The position numbers and the translations under genes are program-made. Of a stretch of DNA of 64,000 nt, positions 23,449 through 34,979 are shown in pieces; positions within the stretch are counted from its first letter, which is position 1, and each line of letters opens with the position of its first letter. Location of the stretch: contig CM077023.1 in assembly GCA_039090855.1 (NCBI GenBank), positions 85,721,127 to 85,785,126 on the forward strand, written 5' to 3'. This DNA is from Macrothele yani. Its lineage: Eukaryota > Arthropoda > Arachnida > Araneae > Macrothelidae. The notes below the pieces were generated by a model. That model did not search any database, was not told the DNA's origin, and saw only the letters and a program-made list of their open reading frames with translations.

Positions 23449-23973
23449 GTATCTTCTAGAGAGGAACTTTGACTTGTCATAGGTGTCGAGAAAAGGTCTT
23501 AGTACGAACCCCAAGTACGAATTTTTCGAGGTGCCTTTGGTCCAAAGTTTGATTTCATGGGCGATGATGCTGGTTTTATTTGCGCCAGGCTTGTGGATGG
23601 ATATCTGTAAAGGTTAGACATACAAATAATGGATTGCCCAGCCAGGTTCCCAAACCGTAACCCCATCGAACATTCTTGGGATGATTTAGAACGGGGAGTT
23701 GCAAGCCATCAACTCCCACCAAGTACAACCTGTGAGCTCAAAATTGCTCTGATAAAGGAATGGGAACTCCTCCCTACTGAACAGCTTTATTAGAAGCATG
23801 AGGGATCATTGTTAGGCCTGTACAGCAGCTAGAGGTAACCAAACACCTTATTAACCCCTAAGAGGACTCCAAAATACTAACGTCTAAAACTGGACATTTA
23901 CATGCTCGCAGCATTTATCATTATCAAAAGGCACTTCAGTTTGTATTTCACAGAATTTTGACGAGTTTTGTCA

Positions 23974-24163
23974 ATATATTCCAAGGGACAAGAAAAGACC
24001 CAGAAGAAGACCACATGGAAGATGGGTGGATGAAATTCGAAAGTTTGTGGTAGTGACATGGAGGAGACTGGCACAAGACAGACCGTTGTGGAGGAAACTT
24101 GGGGAGACCTTCGTCCAGTAGTGGATTGATAATGGTTGATGATGATGATGATGATGATGATGA
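23974..24163 (+). mobile_element. RTE-type LINE 3' tip with (GAT)n tail
   Basis: It encodes PRDKKRPRRRPHGRWVDEIR, TWRRLAQDRPLWRKLGETF and the WIDNG end (with one stop), followed by about nine GAT units. A strongly 5'-truncated copy of the 58412 family. Confidence 0.9.
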
Positions 24164-25189
24164 TATGTCCGTACAAGGCTTTATTAAATTCTATTAAAGT
24201 TCCATTGAAATATTTGAATTTCTATCCCACTTCTTTAATTTATACACGTTAGATAACTTAACATGTGAGGCTGAAATTTGTTTCAATTTAAAACTAAAAG
24301 TACGCTTTAAAACCATTCATAACATAATCAAATTAGCTCAAAGATTTTCCACATCATTGTAGGTAAATTTTATTTTTGAATTTTGAAATTCAAGAAAATC
24401 TAGATGCTATGATGTTACACTTGCTAAACATAGGCTGCAAGTTTGAAGATGGAATCCTAAATACAATCCCAGATGCTAAATACCTTCGTGAATATTCCTT
24501 CAGTGAACAATACAGAAAATAGTTATACATTCATTTATTACATTATGTAGTGAAGTCAGTGTGTTAAAAATTCCTAAGAAGTTAATGAATCTAAAACAGG
24601 AAGCACTATTTTTTTGGATTTTGCTCCGAACTTCACAGTGGCATTTTTCTCAGGCGACCTCACATGTCATGACTTGTTGCTTTTTTGTTCAATGGAAGGG
24701 CCATTGGACACTGTTTATGAAGAGAACCATGGCTAGCAGGGAGATAGAGGGGGCTCAACGCCCCTTGAAAGGCAAGCAAGCCTCTTTCCCTGGAAAATGG
24801 ACTATGCAAATTCTGTGAACTTTTATTTTCGGTGGCTTATGAAAATTTCTGCTGTGTTTCTTAATAAGCTTAAATACTTTACCTTATTTATTCGAGTATT
24901 GCACGTTTTTAAAATAAGCAAAATTGAGATGAACAACACAAACGATGCATAACTCCAAAGAAATTACTTCTGCAAATGAATCAGTAGAAACATCTGCGCC
25001 AATGATTCTCTGCCTTCTTGTTGCTGCTAAGGGTCAGTGAAAAGAGAAATCCTGTTTTGTTTTGTTTCCGTGGTTGATAAGGGGACGCTTTAGCTAAAAC
25101 AGTGCTGAAGAGAAATCTTTGTGCGAGAGAAAGGGAGAAAGCTTTCAACTTCTTCTTGTTCATTGTTTTGTCTCCAGTAGGAGTGGTTT
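24164..25189. other. AT-rich unique DNA without a recognised gene
   Basis: Nothing supported. CAGGGAGATAGAGGGGGCTC near 24737 looks like a transposon end, but no inverted partner or duplication was found. Confidence 0.45.
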
Positions 25190-25991
25190 TGGGACGATCA
25201 GGCTGAACATGGAGTAGTGTCGACATTACGGAAGCGGGCCTGTAAGAGCCGTGTCGTGTGTGGCCAGGCATTATCCTGTTTCAAAATTGCTCGGTGAAGC
25301 TGCGACAGGAATGGCAACACAACAGGTCGTAGAATGTCGTCGACGTACTTTTGAGTCGTGAAGCTGGTACGGAGGACTACCAAGGGTGTCCAGTGTTTGA
25401 GGGTAATGGCTCCCCAGACAGTCACTCCTGGTGTGCGAGCAGTGTGCCGTTGCACGGTAAAAGGAGGATCCGTGCGCTTGCCGGCGCGTCTCCAGACTCG
25501 TATATGCTGGTCACAAGTGCAAACCGTGACTCATCACTGAAGACAACACGAAGCCACTGGACACTATCGCACGTTGATGGGGCGCGACATCACTGAAGCC
25601 GGTGCCGACGATGCTCGCTGGTTAGTGGTAGGCTGCGGGGTAGCGTCCTCGAATGAACTCCCCGTGCCGCAAGTCGTCTGGAAATGCCCAGATGGCCACT
25701 TCCGTACCTGTAGACGACGCAAAATGGTCATGGATAGTTGATAGCGATTAATTCGATTCTGTTCCCCCGGCACTCCCAGTCGCTCGATCCTCTTGTTCTA
25801 TCGTTGCCCTCGGCCATCCACTGCCGTCATGCTGCTGGGTTGTGCCTTCCTCGGCCTATTGGCGCCAATGCCGTCTGATTGCTCCGACCCAAATGCTTGG
25901 CCATATTGCGACTTGACCAACCGACCTCTCTCAGCCCATTTATACGTCCTCTCTCAAACTCGTATTGTGCACTGATCCGACGTCGAGGCAT
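25190..25991 (-). pseudogene. Tc1-like transposase, C-terminally truncated
   Basis: The minus-strand start at 25991 gives MPRRRISAQYEFERGRINGL and SRNMAKHLGRS, the helix-turn-helix. Then come WLRVVFSDESRFALV with the first catalytic Asp, GVTVWGAITLKHWTPLVVLR and ILKQDNAWPHTTRLLQ with the second. It ends at the counterpart of the PWPARSPD stretch near 25190, so the third catalytic residue is missing. Frame changes occur between 25560 and 25780. Upstream of the start, GTGAAGCACCCCGAGAAAGG (about 26200) is typical 5' non-coding sequence of such elements; a T run at 26222-26241 follows. Confidence 0.85.
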
Positions 25992-26401
25992 CCTCACAGT
26001 CCGTGGAGGTTAATGCAACCGCAATAGCCTGTCACAATTGTCACTGCGTGCGAGCTTCGCTCTTGATATACTCTCCTCCATGTGCGGATCCCATGCGCGA
26101 TGGCGGGCCACTCTTTTTTGTCAATGGTCTTTATTTTTTGTAATCGTTTGCATATTCGGTCCTGAGGTACTTGCGTGCGGAGTTTATCAGGATGGAATGC
26201 CTTTCTCGGGGTGCTTCACTTATTTTTTTTTTTTTTTTTTCGAAGAGTATTATTTAGGTGGTTGAAATGGGTTAAGATTACTTAAGGTATAACATCTATT
26301 TTGGAAGTATAAATGTGTGTGTCACAAACCCCATCAGCTACTCATGATGTCTGTCGTCTCTTTTCTGTATTTGTATGCATTAGAATACACCTAAAATTGT
26401 C

Positions 26402-26595
26402 CCGTCACCTTGGTGGCGCAACTGTCTAAGCTTTGGCTTCTGATTGTTCATCCTAATGGGTCAGAGTTCGAGCCTCGAGTGTGACATGGTTGATGTGTGT
26501 CTTACCGCACTGATTCTTTCCCTTTCCAGGAACCAGTGACCTTAAGTAAGGGACGAACGACTGCTTATAGCTGGCCGTAGACCCAATCAAAAAAG
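26402..26595 (+). mobile_element. tRNA-derived SINE, 3'-truncated
   Basis: Box A (TGGTGGCGCAACTGTCTAAG), box B (GAGTTCGAGCCTC), then CCAGGAACCAGTGACC and AAGTAAGGGACGAACGACTG. The GAGTTGCTCACGG block is deleted before the tail. Confidence 0.82.
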
Positions 26596-26876
26596 AAGAG
26601 TATAATTTTTCTATCTACATTCTTCTCGAAACTCGATGGCTCAATGCATCTATAAATCTAAAATCTAGAACAGGAACTATTAAGTTTTATTTACTCATGC
26701 AATTTTTGAACATAATGTAAATTTGCAGATGAACCAGCATCAATCTCTATAACTTGCATTAGCAGCTCTTTTTCACTGATGTCTTGATTCATATACATTC
26801 TCGAAGAGCATTCTATAATAGCTTTTGGACGAGAGAAGGTCTTTCACTGTGGTATGAAATCCGGATGCGTTTCTTA

Positions 26877-28082
26877 TACACTATCTACCAACAAGTAATT
26901 GGACACCCCTGCAATCGACGATATCTGCGGTCCTGGTACACGTCATGGCCGCAGCCGTTAAATATCGTGTGGGAAACAAAAACGCAACCAGTCGCATGCA
27001 AGATGCCACGCAGTTCGGAGCTCTCTGATTTCCAGAAAAGTGTAATCGTCGGGTATCACAGAAGTGGCCGATACATACGTGACATATCCAGCGAGTTGAA
27101 GTACCCAAAGTCGACAGTGGCCTACGTGATTGGCAAGTGAAAGGTGGGAGGTGACTGTTGGAATGTGCCCCGAACCGGCAGACCCACAAAACTGGGAGTT
27201 AGAGACCGACGGGTGCTGCCCAGAGAAATTCGGAAGAACCGCACCAAATCGATGGGCCACATCCGCGAGGAGTTTCAACAGGCATCCGAGAGTGTTCTTT
27301 TGATGAATAACATCCGTAAGGAAGCCCATCTGCTTGGTTACCATGGACGTGCTGCCGCCCACAAGCCTTTGATCACCAAGTCCAATAGCGCTGATCGGCT
27401 AACGTGGTTGCAAAGAACGTCGACAGTGGACAGTTGAACAGTTGAAACAGGTTCTCTGGAGAGGCGAATCAAGGTTCACCCTCTATCGTTCGGATGGCAG
27501 GGTCTGGGTTTGGCGTCTGCCTGGAGAACGCCTCCTGCCGGAATGTATTGTGCCAACTGTGAAGTTCGGCGGCGGTGGAATTATGCTATGGGGGTGTTTC
27601 TCCTGGTATGGCACGGGACCCTTGGTCGCAACTCCTGGTAGACTCAACGCCGAGACCTACTGCACCATTTTGGATGACATTGCGTTTCCTACGTTGTGGC
27701 AGTTTTACGGGGTGGACTCATGTTACTTTCAGGATGACAATGCCACCTGTCATGTTGCGAGGTCCACCATGGCTTGGTATGGTGATAATGGGGTTAATTG
27801 AATGGACTGGCCTGCGCAGCGCCCGGACCTTAACCCTATCGAGCATCTCTGTGACGAGTTGCAGCGTCGACTTAAGGGGTGCCCCCACCGTCCGAAATCG
27901 GTGAAGGAAGCCGAGTGGAAGAAAATGCCGCTAGCCGTCGTACAACGCCTGGTTGAGAGTATGCCCAGGAGGGTCGCAGCTGTAATCGCCGCTCGTGAAA
28001 GCTCCACCAACTATTGAAGGTGAATAAACTTCGTTTTCGTTTGCTATCACAGGTGTCCAATTACTTGTTGGTAGATAGTGTA
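26877..28082 (+). mobile_element. Tc1-like transposon with strong inverted repeats
   Basis: The ends share at least 30 bases in inverted orientation, including ACTATCTACCAACAAGTAAT and TTGGACACC, and begin and end in TA. The length is 1.2 kb. The inverted repeats are the best preserved of any Tc1 in the window. Confidence 0.93.
27003..28017 (+). pseudogene. Tc1-like transposase, inactivated
   Basis: Starts MPRSSELSDFQKSVIVGYHR, a helix-turn-helix. An in-frame TGA lies at 27138, a frameshift near 27405 and a second TGA near 27799; both TGA codons sit where the family has Trp. The first catalytic motif reads GESRF instead of DESRF, so a catalytic Asp is lost. The second motif ([13 protein letters not shown]) and the third (QRPDLNPIEHLCDEL) remain. 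The ending RRVAAVIAARESS is typical. Confidence 0.92.
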
Positions 28083-30299
28083 TGTAAGAACATTTTTAGG
28101 TAAAGCATATCCAGGCTTTGTTCTGAGCTACTTTTAATGGACGCTAGTTGAATAACGTATTGTATGGAACAAATAATCTGTGAGGTTTCTTGTCCTTACA
28201 CCAGGTAACTACAGTAGTGTAGAGCATAAGTGTGATGCTTTAAGAACTGTTAGACCAAACCTAGGTAGCCAAAGCCTGCTGGCAAAAAAAAAAAAAAAAA
28301 AAAAAAGAATTCATAGATTTTGCTTTAATTATCAGTCTCGTTTGTAACATAAGTAGTCTGTGTCATTCATACTACCATTGTTAGATATCACACGCTTTGG
28401 TAGGTTACATACCGATGGCACACCTGCTTATGCGCGAACCCGTATGAGTGACTATGTATCGTAAAAATTTGTTCATTCTTTAAGTATATTATTACGGGAA
28501 TATCAGCTCTTTGGCCTTACATTGAAATTTATTTGAAATTAATTAAAACATGTTTGATTATCACAAGTCTATGCTTCCCGTTTTTGACTTTTACGCAGCA
28601 GTACACATGTACTGACAAGAAAATTAAAAGAAATGAATCATACTCCCCGAAAGCCAAAAATAGAAAAAAAGAAAACAAATAATTATTTTAATTCTATTGA
28701 CCCAACAACGAACGTTCCAAAAAATGTACCTTCAAAGATAAATTCTTAATACAATGAACGACTATTCCATCTATGCCGGTCCCGCACCGCACGTAATGTC
28801 AAATGAATAATAGTAAACACAATAGCAATCACGATATAGTTAATGTAATTTTTTTGTTTTCAGTCATTGAAACTTTTCACCATGATCGCTGTAATTAGAA
28901 AATTTATATCACTGCAGCTTTATTTTTTTAATCATCAGTTTGCCAGCAATGGTAGCCCAACGAATAAAATCCCCCCCCCTATTTCCGGGCGCGATGTGGT
29001 CTAAGCCCTTCTTCCCAAAATATTTAAGCAGTTAGAATACACGGCGTGTGCAACCATCAAAGATTTTAGGGAACTTGAATAAACTCATGTGAATTTTTCG
29101 AGCTCAAGAAATTCGTTATATGAAATTAATTTTTTTCTTAACTTTAATGTTGTACTATTCTGTGAAAAGGAAGGAGTCCTGTGAGCGAATGTTACAGAAA
29201 ATAGCAGAAAGACGCTATTTTCACAATTATAGCTTCAAAAGATAAGCGTGAGAAAGACATATATTCTTTATCAGATTGCTAACTAAAATTCATAAACAGT
29301 AAGCATTGAAAAAGGGAAAAATGACTTAAGAAAGTTAAAATAGCCAAGTAATATTAGCTTATTAAATGCCTTTAAAAGTTCGTATCCATGGCTACCAGTG
29401 CTACGCACATTGAATTTTTCGTATTTGTTATTCTCTGTACAGTACGCATCCGAAAAGCTGATTTTATTTTACCTGGGAAAACCTCTTCAGAATCAGATAA
29501 AATCTACATGAACGGAATTTTTGGAAAAATCTGTGCCCCCCCCGGCCTATGTTGCAGCATAAACTGCCGGAACCAAGAGTTAGAATCAGCCAAAATAATC
29601 GAGGACATTAAGTTCGATTAGAAGGCTAATCATTTTTCTTATCTTTCGTGAAAGGATAATAGTAACATTATCCACCCCATTAAACATAGATCTTCGGGAA
29701 TTGGATTGCATCTAATATACATTTCAACTCTCATATATGTAATATTCTTGACCACTAATTGGTCCTTAATAGTGAAATGCATGTTTTTGAGGATTTTTGA
29801 TCTACATCAAAACAAATTTCCCATGAACTGTTTATTGTTATCTCAGAAGCCAGTTCAGATGGGATGAAAAGTAACGTGCATGGAAATTCAGTCAAGAGTC
29901 AAATCATTTGGGGTAATTTTATGATAAGGTACGTAGATAATTTGAAAGGTAAATGCCTCTCATGTTCTTTCCCAAATCTTGCACAGAATTTCATTAGATT
30001 TGCGTTTGAGATTGCAATGAAATGAGTTTCAACCGTTGTGCAATGATGAGGAAACAGCAAAAAATTTGGTCATAATAATATTCAAATGTGAAGCGCACAG
30101 CCTTCTTGTGATTTTAGTACTTCCACTATTCCTCTCTGGTTTAGGTGCTGACCTACGTTCCCTGCGAATTTATAGTTCCAATGTTAACGACAATATATTT
30201 TACTTTGACAAAAGAATTGTTAACCATTACACCATCTCTTTAATTCTTTTTTTCTTTCCAATTGTTTGAAGGAAACTGCAACTAGGCTGAAACTTGCAC
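28083..30299. other. AT-rich unique DNA without a recognised gene
   Basis: A 24-base A run (about 28285-28308) follows unrecognised sequence. A frame at 29388-29621 encodes 77 residues with a hydrophobic N-terminus and a cysteine cluster, but I recognise no family. CCGGGCGCGATGTGGTCTAAG near 28986 may be a scrap of SINE head. Confidence 0.45.
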
Positions 30300-30307
30300 A
30301 TGAGCAT

Positions 30308-32310
30308 CAGAGGGGTAACTGGGCATTTCTGCTCCTTCGGACCTTACAGCACCTTCGGACCTTAACATTATCCACGATCTGAACGCAGCTGGCAGTCGTG
30401 GCTCACAGCCACAGTAATGGTTGAACAGACCTATCAAACGATCTGAACGCAGCTGGCAGTCGTGGCTCACAGCCACAGTAATGGTTGAACAGACCTATCA
30501 AACGATCTGAACGCAGCTGGCAGTCGTGGCTCACAGCCACAGTAATGGTTGAACAGACCTATCAAACGATCTGAACGCAGCTGGCAGTCGTGGCTCACAG
30601 CCACAGTAATGGTTGAACAGACCTATCAAACGATCTGAATGCAGCTGGCAGTCGTGGCTCACAGCCACAGTAATGGTTGAACAGACCTATCAAACGATCT
30701 GAATGCAGCTGGCAGTAGTGGCTCACAGCCACAGTAATGGTTGAACAGACCTATCAAACGATCTGAACGCAGCTGGCAGTCGTGGCTCACAGCCACAGTA
30801 ATGGTTTAACAGACATATCAAACGATCTGAATGCAGCTGGTAGTCGGGGCTCACAGCCACAGTAATGCTTGAACAGACCTATCAAACGATCTGAACGCAG
30901 CTGGCAGTCGTGGCTCACAGCCACAGTAATGGTTTAACAGACATATCAAACGATCTGAATGCAGCTGGTAGTCGTGGCTCACAGCCACAGTAATGGTTGA
31001 ACAGACCTATCAAACGATCTGAACGCAGCTGGCAGTCGTGGCTCACAGCCACAGTAATGGTTGAACAGACCTATCAAACGATCTGAACGCAGCTGGCAGT
31101 CGTGGCTCACAGCCACAGTAATGGTTTAACAGACCTATCAAACGATCTGAACGCAGCTGGCAGTCGTGGCTCACAGCTACAGTAATGGTTTAACAGACCT
31201 ATCAAACGATCTGAATGCAGCTGGCAGTCGTGGCTCACAGCCACAGTAATGGTTTGAACAGACCTATCAAACGATCTGAATGCAGTTGGCAGTCGTGGCT
31301 CACAGCCACAGTAATGGTTTAACAGACCTATGAAACGATCTGAATGCAGTTGGCAGTCGTGGCTCACAGCCACAGTAATGGTTTGAACAGACCTATCAAA
31401 CGATCTGAATGCAGCTGGCAGTCGTGGCTCACAGCCACAGTAATGGTTTGAACAGACCTATCAAACGATCTGAATGCAGTTGGCAGTCGTGGCTCACAGC
31501 CACAGTAATGGTTTGAACAGACCTATCAAACGATCTGAATGCAGCTGGCAGTCGTGGCTCACAGCCACAGTAATGGTTTAACAGACCTATCAAACGATCT
31601 GAATGCAGCTGGCAGTCGTGGCTCACAGCCACAGTAATGGTTTAACAGACCTATCAAACGATCTGAATGCAGCTGGCAGTAGTGGCTCACAGCCACAGTA
31701 ATGGTTGAACAGACCTATCAAACGATCTGAATGCAGTTGGCAGTAGTGGCTCACAGCCACAGTAATGGTTGAACAGACCTATCTGAAACAGTAGTGGCTC
31801 ACAGCCACAGTAATGGTTGAACAGACCTATCAAACGATCTGAATGCAGCTGGCAGTAGTGGCTCACAGCCACAGTAATGGTTGAACAGACCTATCAAACG
31901 ATCTGAATACAGCTGGCAGTAGTGGCTCACAGCCACAGTAAAGGTTGAATGGAAGTCACAGAATTTCAACAATGTAGATGACATTCTCATCTTTTCCATT
32001 TAACTAAAGAAAAACGACATGCTTATTCATTCAACTAAAGGCAAACCGCGGGCTCCATTGCTGTCGACAAAGACCGCGGTTCTGCTCTAGTTGGACGGAC
32101 TATACAATAACGCTTTTATTTCTTAATGTGAGTAACTAGCATCCCCTGAACTTTTTGAGAGGGAAGAAAATCGAACTTTAAGTGTACCAGAAACTGGTGT
32201 AAGAGTTCCAATTCCAATTTTAATAAGATTGCAAGCAGTGACTCTTACGCCCTCTCTTGAGCTGCGCGCGGAGCAGCCGCCCCTTCTGTCCAGCCCTAAT
32301 TACGTCTCTG
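30308..32310. mobile_element. hAT-type non-autonomous element carrying a minisatellite
   Basis: Left end CAGAGGGGTAACTGGGC and inverted right end CAGAGACGTAATTAGGGC. An exact 8-bp duplication ATGAGCAT flanks it (30300-30307 and 32311-32318), diagnostic of hAT-like integration. No transposase is encoded. The interior is dominated by about 25 tandem copies of a 64-bp unit. The right 120 bp (from about 32190) match 11391-11515 of the sister element in order and content, including the GTACCAGAA..CTGGTG block and the CCCTCTCTTG block. Confidence 0.92.
30374..31948. repeat. 64-bp tandem minisatellite, about 25 units
   Basis: Units begin CGATCTGAA and run through GCAGCTGGCAGTCG, GGCTCACAGCCACAG and GGTTGAACAGACCTATCAAA. 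Most are 64 bp; units with GGTTTGAAC are 65 bp. One unit near 31787 is shortened by an internal deletion. Variants cluster by position: GAACGCAG dominates on the left, GAATGCAG on the right, and CAGTAG at the far right. The palindromic core GGCTC..GAGCC-like block could form a small hairpin. Minus-strand open frames across it are repeat artefacts, not genes. Confidence 0.97.
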
Positions 32311-32413
32311 ATGAGCATGGTTTAGGAGTACCGATGGCGTTTCCTTTTGCCTTCGGCATAATTTATATTTTTCTTTCTTCATGTTTCTTTCTTCTCTACT
32401 TTATTTTTATTTC

Positions 32414-32622
32414 TTGATTTAACGACCACATTGAGCAAATATATGGACCATAAGCAGTCACCTGCCTCCTAATTTAGGCAACTGGTCCCAGAGAGTAGCC
32501 TGCGTTCCTCATCCAGTGCCAGTGCAAGGCACATCATCTGTGCCTTATCTGGGTCTGGAGCCCAGACCCACTCGGACGAAGGGGTCAGAAGCCAGCGCTG
32601 AGACCACTACGACACCAGGGTG
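32414..32622 (-). mobile_element. tRNA-derived SINE
   Basis: Minus-strand copy: the left end GATTTAACGACCAC is the 3' end; the centre has AGCAGTCACCTGCC and the AACTGGTCCCAG core; the right end has the head with CGGACGAAGGGGTCAGAAGCC and a decayed box B. The tail is in a T-rich stretch before 32414. Confidence 0.85.
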
Positions 32623-32757
32623 ACCAATTCCTTTCCTTTGGTCTCATGAAACGCGATAAAACGGAAGAAATACTCTTAGAAAGAACTTATGAAGTGTTTT
32701 TACTCGTGTAAGCTGTACATTGTTGTAACTAAACAGCAGGGTTTTACTATTCTCTCA

Positions 32758-32881
32758 ATTTCTGGGATGTAGTCCACCGCCACACAGTAGCGTTCATGTT
32801 TTACAAAAAAAAAAAAAAAAAAAAAAAAGGTACTGCACCACTTTTCCATTAAACATACCACAAAATTTTTAACACTTTATT
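32758..32881. mobile_element. Partial copy of the palindromic MITE
   Basis: The right end TACCACAAAATTTTTAACAC matches the terminus of the 4968 element, and inside it GTACTGCACCACTTTT, a 26-base A run and CGCCACACAGTAG match its arm. The other end was not found. Confidence 0.6.
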
Positions 32882-33138
32882 TAGCAGCAATCATTATCCA
32901 GTCGTGTAGTTTCTCTTCTCTCTTCATTAAACCTTTTAAGTTGTGCTTTCTGCTCTGAGTAATCTGTATGGTATTCATATCAAGAAGACTAAATGCACTG
33001 AGCAGTAGACATACCACTATCAAAATCGCCCATCATGACTCCTGACTCAACCATCCATATGCATAATAATAATTAATAGTGTCCTAGCGCCTCTGATATC
33101 CCCCCCAAAAAAGGTTTATAAGTCACTCACATATTCCT

Positions 33139-33195
33139 AAACATTGCCAAGGCATTTGACAAGATATGGTATAAAGGACTCCGCAGAAACTAAAA
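33139..33195 (+). mobile_element. Reverse-transcriptase scrap
   Basis: Translates to NIAKAFDKIWYKGLRRN, the box A region of a LINE reverse transcriptase (normally DIAKAFDKVWH) with the first catalytic Asp changed to Asn. It differs from the RTE family in the window. Only this motif survives. Confidence 0.5.
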
Positions 33196-33229
33196 ACTAA
33201 GTTTCGTTATAACATCATACATGAATATC

Positions 33230-33390
33230 ATCTTCATCAACCATTATCAACTCATTGCTGGATGAAGGTCTCCACAAGTCTCCTCCACAAATTCCTGTCT
33301 TGCGCCAGAGTCTTCCAAATAACTCCAGCATCACACTCAGTAATTAATTTATCCACACCAAGACCCTTTAGTCAAAAAATAAGAAAACCT
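33230..33390 (-). mobile_element. RTE-type LINE 3' tip, decayed
   Basis: CATCTTCATCAACCATTATC followed by an inverted match to the DEGLHKSPPQIPVLRQS-type end of the family. It is 5'-truncated after about 130 bases. Confidence 0.75.
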
Positions 33391-34500
33391 ATAAAAGTGT
33401 AGTTCCTCGTTCAGCACGTTATTTTAATATATTTCTATAAAAAATAGAAACACGAACAACCATATATAATAGTTGTCACTACGTCTAACGATTTTTCTTC
33501 CCAGTGAATTCTTATTTTATGGAATAATCGTGAATTAGTAAAACAACTTTTTCCACCATATCACTGGGACACCGTTGTTAAGTTTAGAGATCAACACTGA
33601 CAACACTACCCACTCATGGAAAGTCAATGTTAAACACGTAAAATAGTTCACTAACTCAACTTCTGAAATACTAATTTCCCAGTAGTACAGAAAGCCTAGT
33701 TAATCTAAAAGCAAAAGAAAAACTATGCAACAAATCAAATCAGAAGAACTTTCATAGGAAACTATTAACCCAACAGCCCTTATACAACAGAGCTTTCCAT
33801 TTATTTGCTGTTCTTCGCCTACACGCCACATCAACACACGCAAGAAATAACCACAGGACGGAAACGAAAAGTGGCGTAAAAGCCAGTAGTTGCAGTTATT
33901 GTACATGAACGAGTGCTTACGAACTATGACTTTACAAGTTGTTACTCAGAGCAAGAATGGCGTGTATCTAACATGAATTTCTCTGCTCAGGATGTTTAAT
34001 GAAAATTTTCCATGTTGTGTTTATTAAGTTCAAGGCACTGCAAGTGGTCGATACCAGGTGATATTTTATTTGATATTTATTTCATTCGTAATGAGTCGTC
34101 TTTTCTACCTTCAATCACATTTGAGTGTTTGTATTCAATCTTCGCTTCTTAAACATCGGTTTTCCAATCTCAACACCTACCGTACTGAAACTCAAAGATG
34201 TCCAACATGCCGTGACGACAGAAATTGCTTCCAAATTACGTGTATTTCATTGTACTTTAAAACTTACCTTCGTCAGCTCATTGATTTCACCTCGTTATCT
34301 CCTGTATTTATTGTATTACATGGTGATGTATTTTCCCAGCAGGTACCCTGGACTTTGCAAGAAGAAACGCATAGAAATGAGAAATTTTTTTCTCCACCTT
34401 AAGATTTTTTTATGACAAATAGTAAAATCAAAATATGTACCACTTCGTTTCAGTACTTTAACTTCCCGCCGTGTTGCCATGTTTAATTTAGTAAATTACG
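33391..34500. other. AT-rich unique DNA without a recognised gene
   Basis: Nothing supported. Overlapping frames at 34058-34415 have no recognisable motif. Confidence 0.45.
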
Positions 34501-34523
34501 ATGGCATTTTAATAAAGAACGCA

Positions 34524-34686
34524 AATTTAGTAATTACGATGGTATTATGATATACCAACTGCAAGTAACGTGAACACACGTTACTTGCAGTAATAACACG
34601 CGTTAATTTAGTAATTACGATGGCATTATGATATACCAACTGCAAGTAACGTGAACGCGCACGCTGCTCACGTTACTTGCAGTTGG
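34524..34686. repeat. Tandem pair of hairpins
   Basis: An 81-bp period: AATTTAGTAATTACGATGG leads into ACTGCAAGTAACGTG and its inverse, twice. The first hairpin (34558-34572 with 34577-34591) has 15-bp perfect arms and a 4-base loop. The second (34636-34654 with 34668-34686) has 19-bp perfect arms and a 13-base loop. Confidence 0.85.
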
Positions 34687-34786
34687 CAAAACCACGAAAC
34701 TGCAAATGCACATGCCCAAAAGTGGGAAAAGGTTTAAAAAGAATGTTGCCGTCCACTAACTTAAATTTTAGGACTGACAGTTAAAA

Positions 34787-34829
34787 TTAAAAAAAAAAAA
34801 AAAAAAAAAAGAAAAGAAAGGAAAGAAAG
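34787..34829. repeat. A run passing into (GAAA)n
   Basis: About 26 A residues and then AAAGAAAGG-type units; no retroposon body is recognisable upstream. Confidence 0.8.
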
Positions 34830-34979
34830 ATGAAACCTAATTCTCGAGTCTAATGAGCACGTCATTCGAATTCTTTCGGACACGAAAAAAATATTTCAAA
34901 GCAGATTTTTAGAAGAAAAATTTCAGCGAAAAAGAGAATGCAACTTCGCCTCCTAGAGAACACTCATATATAATATATA

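Larger units (their letters stand above)
21690..23860 (+). pseudogene. Older Tc1-like transposase, split by a younger Tc1
   Basis: The outer gene is in two halves, 21690-22077 and 23449-23860. The left half gives the first catalytic region (RFPVTCGSQRHYIWKEVGTR) and ADITADDATLHIL. The right half continues at once with RGTLT, then RGAFGPKFDFMGDDA, and after a shift PNRNPIEHSWDDL and ELKIALIKEWELLPT. The halves are consecutive in the protein, so the intervening element is a later insertion. The first catalytic DE reads DV, and several stops and frameshifts are present. Outer inverted repeats were not identified. Confidence 0.85.

Noticed and set aside
24737..25020. Transposon end CAGGGAGATAGAGGGGGCTC
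   Set aside because: No inverted partner or duplicated flank was found within reach.
31107..31872. Minus-strand open frames with repeated AVSHDCQLHSDRLIGL-type text
   Set aside because: They come only from a stop-poor 64-bp unit. 64 is not a multiple of three, so the frame cycles and the protein is a repeat artefact.
30374..31948. CRISPR-like array appearance
   Set aside because: The units are continuous 64-bp tandem repeats with no unique spacers, sit inside a hAT element, and the sequence is animal-like.
34058..34415. Two overlapping frames of about 100 residues
   Set aside because: They occupy the same DNA in different frames with no motif, signal or similarity to choose between them; probably chance.
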